Program-made: the position numbers and the translations under genes
NCBI GenBank assembly: GCA_013140605.1
Contig: JABFSL010000033.1
Span: 1-50,059, forward strand
DNA from: Anaerolineales bacterium
GTDB taxonomy: Bacteria > Chloroflexota > Anaerolineae > Anaerolineales > Villigracilaceae
Reading direction: 5' to 3'
Length of the DNA stretch: 50,059 bases
The notes under the pieces: model-generated
What the model was told of the DNA's origin: nothing
Seen by the model: only the letters and a program-made list of their open reading frames with translations
Databases searched by the model: none
Part shown: positions 14,369 to 22,003 of the stretch, piece by piece
How positions within the stretch are numbered: position 1 is the stretch's first letter
Layout of the letters: each line of letters opens with the position of its first letter

Positions 14369-16792
14369 TTATCCGCTCTTCATCAACGCCACGGTCACGC
14401 CTTCGCCGCCTTCGGTGCTCCCGCCCTCTTCAAACTTATTGACATACTCATGACCGCGCAGCGCCTCACGCACAGCCTGCCTTAATCTGCCCGTTCCCTT
14501 GCCGTGAATGATCCGCACGAAAGGCAATCCTGAAAGAAATGCCTGCTCCAAATATCTTTCCATTTTATCCAGCGCATCTTCCGCCATCAACCCGCGCAAA
14601 TCTACTTCCATGCCGGGAGAAGACGATTGACGGTGGACCGTAGACGATGTCTGACTGATGACGGTCTTCGGTCTATCGTCCACGGTCTGTTGTCGCCTGA
14701 CCAGATCAGACAACCTCGCCCGCATACGGATCGTCCCGATCTGCACTTCCGCATCCGACTCACCCAAAGCTGTCACAACACCTTCAGCATTCAACGTGCT
14801 GACAGTAACCCGCTCACCGAGCGACAATTGACGATGGACGGTGGATGGTCCACGGTCTATCGTCTGTCGTCGCACTACCGGCGCTTCAACTTTCTCTTCT
14901 ATCTTTTCTATCTTCTCTTCAATTAATTTAATAGCTTCAAGCGGCTGTTTCGCCTTCTTCAATTGTTGTTTGAGCGAATCCATATTCTGTTTGAGTACCG
15001 CTACTTCCAACTCACCTTCGGCGCGGGCCTTTGCCAAAGTTTCACGGCGTTCATCTTCTATTTTCTCGAGTCGCTTTTCAAGGTCATGCGATTGTGCTTC
15101 CAATTTGGCGCGCGCTTTTTCCAGCTTCTCGCGTTCGCGTGAGGTGCGGTTGCGTTCCTTGCGGATATCATCCAATAATTTATCTGCCCGCAGATCCAGC
15201 GGATTAATTTCCGCTCTGGCTGAGTCAATGATGGGTTGCGGCAGGCCAAGCTTCTGCGCGATCAACAAGGCGTTGGACCTGCCCGGGAGACCAAGAGTCA
15301 GCTTATAGGTCGGGCGAAGCGTTTTGATGTCAAATTCCAAAGACGCATTGACCACGCCATCCGTCCCATGAGCGAAAGTTTTTAATTCAGGATAATGCGT
15401 TGCCACCAGCGTCATCGCGCCTACATCCAGTAAATGACTCAATATCGCGCGTGCAATGGCCGCGCCTTCCTGCGGATCTGTGCCTGAACCGAGCTCATCA
15501 AAAATAACCAGCGAACGATTGTCTATCTTTTTGATAATGCGAATGATATTCGTGATGTGTCCGCTAAAAGTGGAAAGCGACTGCTCAATGGATTGCTCAT
15601 CACCAATATCCGCCCACACCGAATGGAAGCACGGAAGTTCCGATCCACTTTGCGCGGGGATGTGCAAACCGCTTTGCGCCATCACCACCAGCAAGCCAAC
15701 CGTTTTTAGCGAAACCGTTTTACCGCCGGTGTTCGGACCGGTAATTACAATCGCACGCGTACCGGGCGCAGGGTCAACATCAATAGGGACAACGTTGTTG
15801 GAATCAAGCAGGGGATGGCGCGCATTCAACAAGCAAATACGCGTTTGGCTTTTAGCGCTTGGCTTTTGGCCTTCTGCTTTTGCTAATTGCTGATTGCCAA
15901 TTGCTAAAAGCTGATTTAATATCGGCTCACTCGCCTTCAATTCATCTGCATATTTCGCCTTCGCAAATGCGAGGTCTAGTGCCGCAAGATTCTCAACACC
16001 ATATTTCAACTCTGTGGCATGTTCGCCTATCAACGCGGATACCTGCGCGAGGATTCTGCGTTCTTCATCGCGTTGTGCCAGTTGCAATTCGCGGATCTCA
16101 TTATTCGCTTCCACAACAGGCAATGGCTCAACGAACAGAGTCGCGCCGCTGGAGGATTGATCGTGAATGATGGATTTTATTTTGCCTTTGAATTCCGCGC
16201 GCAACGGAATGACATAACGCCCATCGCGTTGTGTGATGATCGGCTCCTGCAGCATCGAAACCGTTTTTGAGTCGGTTACATATTTTTGCAGGCGTGCCAT
16301 CAGACGGTCTTGTGCCACGCGCAAACCGCGACGAATGTCTCCAAGTTTGGGAGACGCCGAATCCAAAATTTCGCCACGATCTGAAAGGATGCGCGTGATG
16401 GAATCCACGAGACCGTGAGTATCAGGCAGACCCAATACAATTTGTGTCAGGCGTGGATATTCTTCCGCTCGTTTTTCAAACGATTTTTTTATGTCACGGC
16501 ATGAGATCAGTGTTGACTTAACGTCGAGCAAAGCGTGCGGGTCGAGCACACCGCCGCGCGCGGCAAGGTCCGCTTGCGGGCGGATGTCATGCGCCGCGCC
16601 GACGCCTGTGCTTTCCATCGAAAGCAGTTTGCGCGCTTCGGTCGTCTCTGCAATGCGGGCAATTGCCAACTCGTAGGAAGAGGTTGGCTCCAACTCGCGC
16701 GCCAGATCCATTGATGCAGAGAAATCACAGAAGCCTGCAAGCTGCCCGAGAATTTTTGGGTATTCGAGTACGTTGAGAGTCTTGCTGTCCAT
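14369..16792 (-). CDS. mutS2: Endonuclease MutS2 with Smr domain
   Basis: The 807-residue protein has the MutS2 order: core/lever region (DIRPQADLAARGGVLDP, SPKLGDIRRGL, QRDGRYVIPLRAEFKG, GATLFVEPLPVVEANNEIREL), Walker A GPNTGGKT (352-359), Walker B LVIFDELGSGTDPQEG, the ABC signature region STFSGH, a long coiled coil (about 520-635) and a C-terminal Smr nuclease domain (VDLRGL near 727, HGKGTGRLR). MutS2 acts on branched DNA and collided ribosomes rather than in mismatch repair. Three stretches are encoded by repeat-like DNA: residues about 293-318 before CLLNARHPLLD, and two linkers at about 640-658 and 699-723 between coiled coil and Smr. There is no Shine-Dalgarno sequence; TATAAT lies 8 bases before the ATG, so the mRNA is probably leaderless. 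Confidence 0.95.
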   Translation of the reverse strand: MDSKTLNVLEYPKILGQLAGFCDFSASMDLARELEPTSSYELAIARIAETTEARKLLSMESTGVGAAHDIRPQADLAARGGVLDPHALLDVKSTLISCRDIKKSFEKRAEEYPRLTQIVLGLPDTHGLVDSITRILSDRGEILDSASPKLGDIRRGLRVAQDRLMARLQKYVTDSKTVSMLQEPIITQRDGRYVIPLRAEFKGKIKSIIHDQSSSGATLFVEPLPVVEANNEIRELQLAQRDEERRILAQVSALIGEHATELKYGVENLAALDLAFAKAKYADELKASEPILNQLLAIGNQQLAKAEGQKPSAKSQTRICLLNARHPLLDSNNVVPIDVDPAPGTRAIVITGPNTGGKTVSLKTVGLLVVMAQSGLHIPAQSGSELPCFHSVWADIGDEQSIEQSLSTFSGHITNIIRIIKKIDNRSLVIFDELGSGTDPQEGAAIARAILSHLLDVGAMTLVATHYPELKTFAHGTDGVVNASLEFDIKTLRPTYKLTLGLPGRSNALLIAQKLGLPQPIIDSARAEINPLDLRADKLLDDIRKERNRTSREREKLEKARAKLEAQSHDLEKRLEKIEDERRETLAKARAEGELEVAVLKQNMDSLKQQLKKAKQPLEAIKLIEEKIEKIEEKVEAPVVRRQTIDRGPSTVHRQLSLGERVTVSTLNAEGVVTALGESDAEVQIGTIRMRARLSDLVRRQQTVDDRPKTVISQTSSTVHRQSSSPGMEVDLRGLMAEDALDKMERYLEQAFLSGLPFVRIIHGKGTGRLRQAVREALRGHEYVNKFEEGGSTEGGEGVTVALMKSG
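14624..14697. repeat. GACGATGG-type repeat inside mutS2, linker 2
   Basis: In-frame DNA made of permutations of GACGGT, GTCCAC and TCTATCGTC, with internal palindromy. It encodes about 25 polar residues (QTVDDRPKTVISQTSSTVHR) just before the Smr domain. It resembles 14821-14875 and the non-coding stretch at 16813-16866 upstream of the same gene. Confidence 0.75.
14821..14875. repeat. GACGATGG-type repeat inside mutS2, linker 1
   Basis: This second in-frame copy (GACGATGGACGGTGGATGG and CCACGGTCTATCGTC) encodes RRQTIDRGPSTVHRQL. The peptides from the two copies share R-Q-T-[IV]-D and S-T-V-H-R-Q, showing insertion in the same reading frame and orientation. Confidence 0.75.
15841..15915. repeat. 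Simple-sequence insert in the mutS2 ATPase region
   Basis: In-frame run of AGC-TTTTGGC / GCTAATTGC-type units encoding QLLAIGNQQLAKAEGQKPSA and a few more residues. It lies directly before the conserved RICLLNARHPLLD segment, where other MutS2 proteins (from memory) have only a short connection. Confidence 0.65.
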
Positions 16793-16800
16793 AATGGTGA

Positions 16801-16806
16801 ATTATA
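16801..16806 (-). promoter_or_regulatory. -10 box of a probable leaderless mutS2 promoter
   Basis: A consensus TATAAT on the reverse strand ends 8 bases before the ATG of mutS2. Transcription would start at or next to the A of the start codon. This agrees with the absence of a Shine-Dalgarno sequence. Confidence 0.6.
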
Positions 16807-16812
16807 CTTGCA

Positions 16813-16866
16813 TCAGACCGTTGACCGTAGACCACAGACCATCGTCCACTGTCTGTGGTCCATGGT
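16813..16866. repeat. Non-coding member of the GACCGTAGACC repeat family
   Basis: Palindromic stretch (GACCGTAGACCACAGACCATC, then GTCTGTGGTCCATGGTC) in the spacer between mutS2 and the SDR gene. It is related in sequence to the two in-frame inserts in mutS2. It is also translated in a spurious upstream extension of the SDR frame. Confidence 0.7.
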
Positions 16867-16891
16867 CATTCATTTTGGGATAGGAGATCAT

Positions 16892-17665
16892 ATGAGACTC
16901 AAAAATAAGACAGCCATCATTACCGGTGCCACAAGCGGAATTGGAAAAGCCACTGCGCTTCTTTTCGCAGACGAGGGAGCTGATATGGTCTTAACGGGCA
17001 GACGCTCCGGGTTGGGAAAAACCGTCGAAGCAGAATGCAGGCAAAGGGGAGTCCGATGCGTGTTCGTCGAAGCGGATCACACAAAGCTGGATGACTGTCA
17101 AAGAGTCGTGGATGTCGCTCTTAAGGAATTCAATCGCATTGACATTTTGTTTAACAACGCTGGCATCGTCACCAAAGGGACGGCGGACACCACACCCGAG
17201 GATGTGTGGCGCAACACGTTTGAGATCAATGTGACAGCGGTCTGGCACATGTGCAAGCTGGTGATCCCGCAAATGAAGAAGCGGGGCAAAGGTGCGATCG
17301 TGAATAACGGTTCAGATTGGTCTGTGGTGGCCGGGAAGAATGCTTTTCCATACATTATGAGCAAGGGCGCGGTGGGAATGATGACCAAGGCAATGGCGCT
17401 CGATTATGCGCGTGAGGGAATCCGCGTGAATGCGGTCTGCCCCGGTGATACTTTTGTGGACAGATGGATCGAGAAGGGATATTTTGAGGGATCTGACCCG
17501 GTGACGGTTGAAGAGGCAATAAAGGAATCGAGCGCATATATTCCGATGGGCAGGTTTGGGAAACCCGAAGAGATCGCGCGCGCAGTTCTATTTTTGGCTT
17601 CGGATGATTCGACTTTTGTCACAGGTCATTTGCTTTTGGTGGATGGCGGCAACACCGCGCAGTAG
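16892..17665 (+). CDS. SDR-family oxidoreductase (FabG-like)
   Basis: This classical 257-residue short-chain dehydrogenase starts at ATG 16892, with AGGAG 6 bases upstream; the frame extends further upstream through a repeat, which I discount. Cofactor motif TGATSGIG, structural NNAG, active-site Ser in NNGSDWS and YIMSK as YxxxK are present. RVNAVCPGDTFVD and the C-terminal FLASDDSTFVTGHLLLVDGG are the usual family closers. TGRR after the second strand suggests NADP, but there is room for NAD. It reduces or oxidises an unknown alcohol, ketone or sugar; the branch resembles glucose- or cyclohexanol-type dehydrogenases more than fatty-acid FabG. It is a single gene facing away from mutS2. Confidence 0.9.
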   Translation: MRLKNKTAIITGATSGIGKATALLFADEGADMVLTGRRSGLGKTVEAECRQRGVRCVFVEADHTKLDDCQRVVDVALKEFNRIDILFNNAGIVTKGTADTTPEDVWRNTFEINVTAVWHMCKLVIPQMKKRGKGAIVNNGSDWSVVAGKNAFPYIMSKGAVGMMTKAMALDYAREGIRVNAVCPGDTFVDRWIEKGYFEGSDPVTVEEAIKESSAYIPMGRFGKPEEIARAVLFLASDDSTFVTGHLLLVDGGNTAQ

Positions 17666-17666
17666 G

Positions 17667-17699
17667 TTGACCCACTTCCGTTCTGTGATTACAATGTAA
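17667..17699 (+). promoter_or_regulatory. mazEF promoter with overlapping operator-like palindrome
   Basis: TTGACC (17667-17672) and TACAAT (17690-17695) are separated by 17 bases, a good housekeeping promoter. The -10 lies inside the palindrome TTACA A TGTAA (17689-17699). This is where the MazE antitoxin or MazEF complex would be expected to bind for autorepression. The -35 abuts the stop codon of the SDR gene. Confidence 0.7.
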
Positions 17700-17724
17700 C
17701 CACAAAATGAATGGAGAGACTCAC

Positions 17725-17982
17725 ATGAACATGGTTCGCACACAAATAGTAAAAATCGGCAACTCGCGCGGAGTTCGTTTACCCAAGCTGTTGATTGACC
17801 AAATGGGTTTTGACAATGAAGTAGAAATCCTTGTTCAACGCGGGCAGCTCGTTCTGCGCCCTGTTGCTCTCCCGCGCCGCGGCTGGGATGAACAATTCAA
17901 GGCCATGGCAAAAAACGGCGACGACCGCCTTATTGACGAACCCGCAACCACAAAATGGGACAGAAGCGAGTGGAAATGGTAG
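17725..17982 (+). CDS. mazE: MazE-type antitoxin (AbrB/SpoVT fold)
   Basis: This 85-residue protein has the swapped-hairpin DNA-binding domain MVRTQIVKIGNSRGVRLPKLLIDQMG...VEILVQRGQLVLRP, a clear MazE/AbrB signature. The acidic and aromatic C-terminal tail (DRLIDEPATTKWDRSEWKW) is the part that would bind and block the toxin. GGAGAG lies 8 bases before the ATG at 17725; an upstream ATG at 17707 precedes that Shine-Dalgarno sequence and is less likely. Its stop overlaps the toxin start by 7 bases, so the two are translationally coupled. It probably represses its own promoter through the palindrome over the -10 box. Confidence 0.92.
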   Translation: MNMVRTQIVKIGNSRGVRLPKLLIDQMGFDNEVEILVQRGQLVLRPVALPRRGWDEQFKAMAKNGDDRLIDEPATTKWDRSEWKW

Positions 17983-18299
17983 TCAAGCGGTTTGAAGTTT
18001 ACTTGATCAATCTTGACCCAACCATCGGACACGAGATCAAGAAAACGCGCCCCTGCCTAATCATTTCTCCCGACGAAATGAACCATCATATTTCCACTGT
18101 CATCGTAGCGCCAATGACTTCGCAGGGACGATCCTATCCGACGCGCGTGGCGTGCCGCTTTCAAGGCAAGAGCGGACAAATTGTTCTCGACCAAATCAGG
18201 ACTGTGGATAAAGAGAGATTGGTCAGGAAGCTGGGACAGATCAGCGCCACTGCACAGGAATCTGTGCTTGCGGTTTTGGCGGAAATGTTCGCGGAATAA
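17976..18299 (+). CDS. mazF: MazF-type endoribonuclease toxin
   Basis: This 107-residue protein of the PemK/MazF family has VKRFEVYLINLDPTIGHEIKKTRPCLIISPDEMN at the start, VIVAPMTSQ with YPTRV in the middle and GQIVLDQIRTVDKERLVRKLG near the end. The Arg in KKTRP and the Thr/Ser in APMTS are the usual active-site residues of MazF. It should cleave single-stranded mRNA at a short motif when the antitoxin is degraded, stopping growth. The start ATG 17976 lies in the last codons of mazE (ATGGTAG), and all core motifs are intact, so it appears active. A longer frame from 17955 is an alternative but lies inside mazE. Confidence 0.94.
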   Translation: MVVKRFEVYLINLDPTIGHEIKKTRPCLIISPDEMNHHISTVIVAPMTSQGRSYPTRVACRFQGKSGQIVLDQIRTVDKERLVRKLGQISATAQESVLAVLAEMFAE

Positions 18300-18322
18300 A
18301 TTCATAACGGAGAAACTATTTT

Positions 18323-18979
18323 ATGATTGTCGCATCAGATTTAATGGGTACATTGACCACCGGCTCACCGTTTTTAGGATTAGTGGATTGGATAAAACAT
18401 AACCAGAGCAAGGCCCGCGCAAATTTTTATATGGCGGCCATTACGCCTTCTTATTTATTGGCTAAAAATGGGTTGATAGACTGGCAGGCCTGGGGACAAA
18501 AATTAATGGTGGATAGTCTGGCCTATATCAAGGATGCGAATCCTGAAAAGCTAAGTTATGCCGCTGAGTGGGTCGTGGAACATAATTTGTGGAAGAAGCG
18601 CCGCGAGGATGTAGTAGCGCGACTGGTCAAACACCGCGAAGATGGCGCAAAGGTTTACATCGCCAGCAGTGTCGTCGAGCCGTTCATCGAGCCTTTTGCA
18701 AAACGAATTGGCGCGCAGGTGATCGGCACGCCGACTGAAATTGTCAACGGGCGTGTGAAACTGGTCGGTGAGTTAATGGCAAATGAAAAGAAGATCGAGC
18801 AGGTTTTGAGTCGGCTCGGCGTGGATCGTGTGGATGTGGCTTATGGCGATACAGTTTTGGACATTCCCCTGCTTGAACATGCCGAGCATCCTGTGGCGGT
18901 GTATCCCGATGCGAAATTAAAAATATACGCGCTAAATAAAGGCTGGGAGATTATCGGCGATACGCCGAAGATCGGATAA
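18323..18979 (+). CDS. HAD-superfamily phosphatase, subfamily IB-like
   Basis: The 218-residue protein has motif I SDLMGTLT, motif II IASSVVE, a Lys in NEKK and motif IV YGDTVLDIPLLEHAE. HAD phosphatases normally have DxDGT; here the second Asp, the general acid/base, is Met (DLMGT). An all-alpha cap lies between motifs I and II (residues about 20-100), as in SerB/PSPase-like IB members. The first Asp, nucleophile in phospho-transfer, is kept. The altered residue suggests slow turnover, phosphotransfer or a different substrate, so activity is uncertain. It lies 23 bases after mazF with a GGAG 11 bases before its ATG; it may be read through from the mazEF promoter but is not part of that system in function. 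Confidence 0.83.
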   Translation: MIVASDLMGTLTTGSPFLGLVDWIKHNQSKARANFYMAAITPSYLLAKNGLIDWQAWGQKLMVDSLAYIKDANPEKLSYAAEWVVEHNLWKKRREDVVARLVKHREDGAKVYIASSVVEPFIEPFAKRIGAQVIGTPTEIVNGRVKLVGELMANEKKIEQVLSRLGVDRVDVAYGDTVLDIPLLEHAEHPVAVYPDAKLKIYALNKGWEIIGDTPKIG

Positions 18980-18980
18980 A

Positions 18981-20045
18981 TCAATCCAGTGAATTCAACG
19001 CCAGCACAAACGCATCCGCCATCTTTTGGATGTTGATCTCTTCCGAAACAATTCGAAACGACTCCGCCCCCATTCTTCGTAAACGCGCTGTATCAGACAG
19101 CGCGTTTTTCATTGCAGTAACCAGCGCGCCGTAATCATCTGGATTGATCTGCCAGCCATTCCCCTCGCGGACAAGATCGTCCTGCGTGCCATCTCCCTTC
19201 GCCACGATGACTGGAAGACCGTGACTCATCGCCTCCTGGACAGCCAACCCCCCGGTTCCGGGCAGAACGAATAAGTCTGCTTCTGCAAAATAGGGTTTGA
19301 TCTCAGCCCCGTGTTTGGCTCCGGCAAACTCTGCGGCAGGATACACATCCCTGGCAAGTGACTCTAATGCCGCGCGTTCCGGTCCATCACCAACGATTAT
19401 CAAACGCGGTTTCGATTCCATTTCGGCACAGGCGCGCAATAATGAATCAATGCGCTTTCGAGCTTGTAATCTTCCTACAAATAATATAGTTGGTTGAAGG
19501 TTAAATGTTGAAGGTTGAAGGTCGAAGGTCGGTGCTGGCGAGGCTGAGTTATGTGCGACAAATATTTTTTCACGCGGGAAACCAAGCGCCGCATATTCCT
19601 CCGCGCCGCGTTGACTGTATGCGAGCATTGCGTCAAATTGATTGATAAAACGTGACCAAACTGCATTGCCTTTTGGCGCGCCCAATCCCCAGCCAATGAC
19701 TCCTCGTCCGCGAGAGTGCATCCATCTAATTGCAGATGGAGTGGACAGGTAGCGCGGATTCGCTTCCACAATCAGCGAATCAGGATTCCATTCTTCAAGC
19801 CAGCTTATAAATCCATTTTGATAACATAGATAAAATGCGCCGCTGAACAAATGAATATTTTTTGCTTCGTGATATTTTGCGATTTGAAGTTTGCCGCTTG
19901 CGATCATTTCCACGGGGCGCGGCATTCCCGCAAAAAGACTCATACTTTCGCAGGATTGAGCAAGCAAATCAAAGAACGGGATGCGGTAACTGGGAAGCAC
20001 GCGTTGTTGCAGAGCAAGTCGTCTTGAATATTTGATCATTGACAT
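18981..20045 (-). CDS. Glycosyltransferase, GT4-like (GT-B fold)
   Basis: The 354-residue protein has a divergent N-terminal half (acceptor side) and a clear C-terminal GT4-type donor domain: TILFVGRLQARKRIDSLLRAC, LIIVGDGPERAALESLA, the PYFAEADLFVLPGTGGLAVQEAMSHGLPVIV signature with its Glu, and a C-terminal helix. It would transfer a sugar from a nucleotide donor to an unknown acceptor, probably a lipid or cell-surface glycan. Residues 172-186 (FDLQPSTFNLQP) are encoded by a tandem TTGAAGGT-type repeat in the linker between the two domains. The upstream GT-C-like gene ends with TGA overlapping ATG 20039 (ATGA), so either 20045 or 20039 is the start. The two are co-transcribed and probably act on the same glycan. 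Confidence 0.87.
   Translation of the reverse strand: MSMIKYSRRLALQQRVLPSYRIPFFDLLAQSCESMSLFAGMPRPVEMIASGKLQIAKYHEAKNIHLFSGAFYLCYQNGFISWLEEWNPDSLIVEANPRYLSTPSAIRWMHSRGRGVIGWGLGAPKGNAVWSRFINQFDAMLAYSQRGAEEYAALGFPREKIFVAHNSASPAPTFDLQPSTFNLQPTILFVGRLQARKRIDSLLRACAEMESKPRLIIVGDGPERAALESLARDVYPAAEFAGAKHGAEIKPYFAEADLFVLPGTGGLAVQEAMSHGLPVIVAKGDGTQDDLVREGNGWQINPDDYGALVTAMKNALSDTARLRRMGAESFRIVSEEINIQKMADAFVLALNSLD
19491..19531. repeat. TTGAAGGTTGAAGG tandem repeat inside the glycosyltransferase gene
   Basis: Tandem units of GTTGAAGG/GTCGAAGG lie in frame in the interdomain linker. Related tracts occur in spacers at 14112-14131 (CACCTTTAACCTTCAACTTT) and 48944-49000, so this is one of the simple repeats that otherwise sit between genes. 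Confidence 0.7.
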
Positions 20046-21472
20046 TGACCTGTTGTCTTGCTAAGGATGACGGCATCTTCATCATAATAATTCAAGCACC
20101 ATTGCCCCGAGTTTTTCATGGCGGATATCAGCAATGGCTCACCGTCCGTGGATAACATGACAAGTCTGACTTTTTCTTCTTCGAGAAGGTTTTCCCATCC
20201 TGGAGATGCGTTCGCAATTGCCAGATATTTTTCCCATTGTTGCGGTGGGTACAGTTCAAAGCGGGTATCGATCCATACCGGGCGGGAAGGCAGTGCAAAG
20301 ATAAGATAACTTGAAAAGCCAAAATCGCTCCATAGCGGACCTGCAAATTCGGGATGGGCGGCGAGCCATTCTGTCGCTTTGACCGGGTTTGCGCTGTCAT
20401 ACGCGCGGGGCGCGTCAGGCCACCAGGAATCCCGGAATCCCGGAAGGAGTGAGAATGGCATCAAGAGCAATAAACAAGCTGAAAGGATGTTAATGATGGG
20501 CTTTTCATTCTGAACAGGTCTCTGCAAATAACGCGCATCCCATTCAGCGAGAAGTCTGGCTGTAAGAATAACCATGATGAACAGGAACCAGATCACGTAG
20601 CGAATTCCCAGAAGCGCCAGCCAGCCGAAAAACATAAAATAAACCCATTCAAGCAGAGTCAACTTGCGCGGTGAGAAGGCCACCAGCGGAGCAAAGATCA
20701 GCAGCCACATAAAAAATAAATTGGCCTGCCAGCCGCGGTTGACCATCGGCATCCATTCCACGCTAAACTGTTGATTGGACGGCGCGCTAAGCATGTCGTT
20801 TACATATCCGAGCACGTATATTCCATGAGGGTTGATAAAAAGCGTGAAAACCGAAATTGCAATAGCAACAGTAAGTTGTTTCTTATCACCTTTGCCAAAT
20901 AGGAATGCGAATCCTCCAAGGATGAATAACAACGGAAATGATCCGTGCAGGTTGACCCATAGCATGGAGAGCACAGGCAGTAACCACAAGCCTCTGCTCT
21001 TGCCTTGAGTCCATTTTGAGATGATGGATAAAGCCAAAACAAAAATTGGATAAATAAATAATTGCGGACGAAATGACCAGTTGCTGCTACCCGCCAATGC
21101 AGTCAATAAGACCAGCAAGCCCGCTAAGCGCGGACCTGCGCCTGCCCCTCGCACCAAGCCCCAAAGCAAGGCATATGTAACTGCGATAACTACCGCGCGC
21201 AAAAAAAACGTCAGCATTAATCCGCCCACCTGATAGGTCTTCCAAAATATCAAAGCCGCCAGCCAGGATTGATAAAAAAACGGCGAGCCCCCCTGAGTGA
21301 AACTATATGTGTCAATTGTCGGCACAGCCCCTGTACGAACTACATCCTGCCCGAGGCGCAGATACCACCAGTAATCCTGCGGAGAGAGCGGCAATAGAAG
21401 TGCCACACTTAACAGAATCAGCAGCGCAATGCTCAACCAGAGAAAATCGTAGGAACGGGAGGATTTGGGCAT
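20036..21472 (-). CDS. Polytopic membrane protein, GT-C glycosyltransferase-like
   Basis: The roughly 478-residue protein has about ten hydrophobic helices and a periplasmic-type C-terminal part of about 125 residues (AYDSANPVKATEWLAAHPEFAGPLWSDFGF). The first loop, PLSPQDYWWYLRLGQDVVRTGAVPTIDTYSFTQGG, carries the Asp and aromatic residues seen in the first external loop of many GT-C mannosyltransferase-like proteins. It may use a polyprenyl-phosphate sugar, with the GT4-like partner downstream. The start is uncertain: ATG 21472 and GTG 21490 both lack a Shine-Dalgarno sequence, and the GTG lies inside the repeat at 21484-21526, so I prefer the ATG. The product is otherwise a hypothetical membrane protein. 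Confidence 0.78.
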   Translation of the reverse strand: MPKSSRSYDFLWLSIALLILLSVALLLPLSPQDYWWYLRLGQDVVRTGAVPTIDTYSFTQGGSPFFYQSWLAALIFWKTYQVGGLMLTFFLRAVVIAVTYALLWGLVRGAGAGPRLAGLLVLLTALAGSSNWSFRPQLFIYPIFVLALSIISKWTQGKSRGLWLLPVLSMLWVNLHGSFPLLFILGGFAFLFGKGDKKQLTVAIAISVFTLFINPHGIYVLGYVNDMLSAPSNQQFSVEWMPMVNRGWQANLFFMWLLIFAPLVAFSPRKLTLLEWVYFMFFGWLALLGIRYVIWFLFIMVILTARLLAEWDARYLQRPVQNEKPIINILSACLLLLMPFSLLPGFRDSWWPDAPRAYDSANPVKATEWLAAHPEFAGPLWSDFGFSSYLIFALPSRPVWIDTRFELYPPQQWEKYLAIANASPGWENLLEEEKVRLVMLSTDGEPLLISAMKNSGQWCLNYYDEDAVILSKTTGQCQ

Positions 21473-21483
21473 AGTTTTGGTTT

Positions 21484-21526
21484 GAGCCACAAAGTCACAA
21501 AGACACGAAGGCGCGAAGTTTTTTTG
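21484..21526. repeat. Inverted-repeat end downstream of the GxxExxY gene
   Basis: GAGCCACAAAGTCACAAAGA and the following CACGAAGGCGCGAAG form tandem 9- to 10-base units ending in a T-run. The complement of the stretch at 22004-22042, on the other side of the GxxExxY gene, matches it. The pair looks like imperfect terminal inverted repeats. Confidence 0.75.
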
Positions 21527-21581
21527 TTTTTACAACTTTTGTCTTGACCGCAAAAAATAGATTTTCATGAGTCAACAAGAC

Positions 21582-21983
21582 TCATAGAATTACGCGGCGA
21601 ATTCCATTCTTGATGAGTGAGACATTAAAGTTGATGAGAAAACCAAGGCGATTCCCTGTCAATTTCAAATAAGTTAGCACTTGGGAGAGATGGACATTTT
21701 CCATTCTTTCAACAGATTTTAGCTCACACACAATACGCCCTTCCACAAGGACATCAATACGAAATCCCTCAGCAAACTTAATGCCATCGTAAACCAGTGG
21801 AACAACTACTTGTCTTTTGTAAGCCAAGCCTCGTTTTCCAAGTTCATGGCACAAGCACGTTTCATAAACACTTTCCAATAACCCAGCCCCCAAGGTTTTA
21901 TGGACTGTATAAGCCGCGTCAACGATCAATCGCGCAATACGCTCATGGTCAGGCGGCAGAGGAATCGTGAGTGTTGTTGGCAT
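21582..21983 (-). CDS. GxxExxY protein (PD-(D/E)XK nuclease-like)
   Basis: This 133-residue protein has the name-giving GAGLLESVYE motif (about residues 29-38). It also has IDVLVEGRIVCELKSVE, which has the D...ExK pattern of the PD-(D/E)XK nuclease superfamily, and ends with LTGNRLGFLINFNVSLIKNGIRRVIL, all typical of the family. No function has been established for these proteins; nuclease activity is inferred from the motif. GGAGG lies 5 bases before ATG 21983, so the longer frame to 22109 is not used. The gene sits between inverted copies of a CACAAAG/CTTTGTG repeat, an arrangement I recall as common for this family, which suggests it moves as a small cassette. It is inserted between the NTF2-like gene and the GT-C gene. 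Confidence 0.92.
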   Translation of the reverse strand: MPTTLTIPLPPDHERIARLIVDAAYTVHKTLGAGLLESVYETCLCHELGKRGLAYKRQVVVPLVYDGIKFAEGFRIDVLVEGRIVCELKSVERMENVHLSQVLTYLKLTGNRLGFLINFNVSLIKNGIRRVIL

Positions 21984-22003
21984 TGCATCCTCCAAAAAAT
22001 TAA

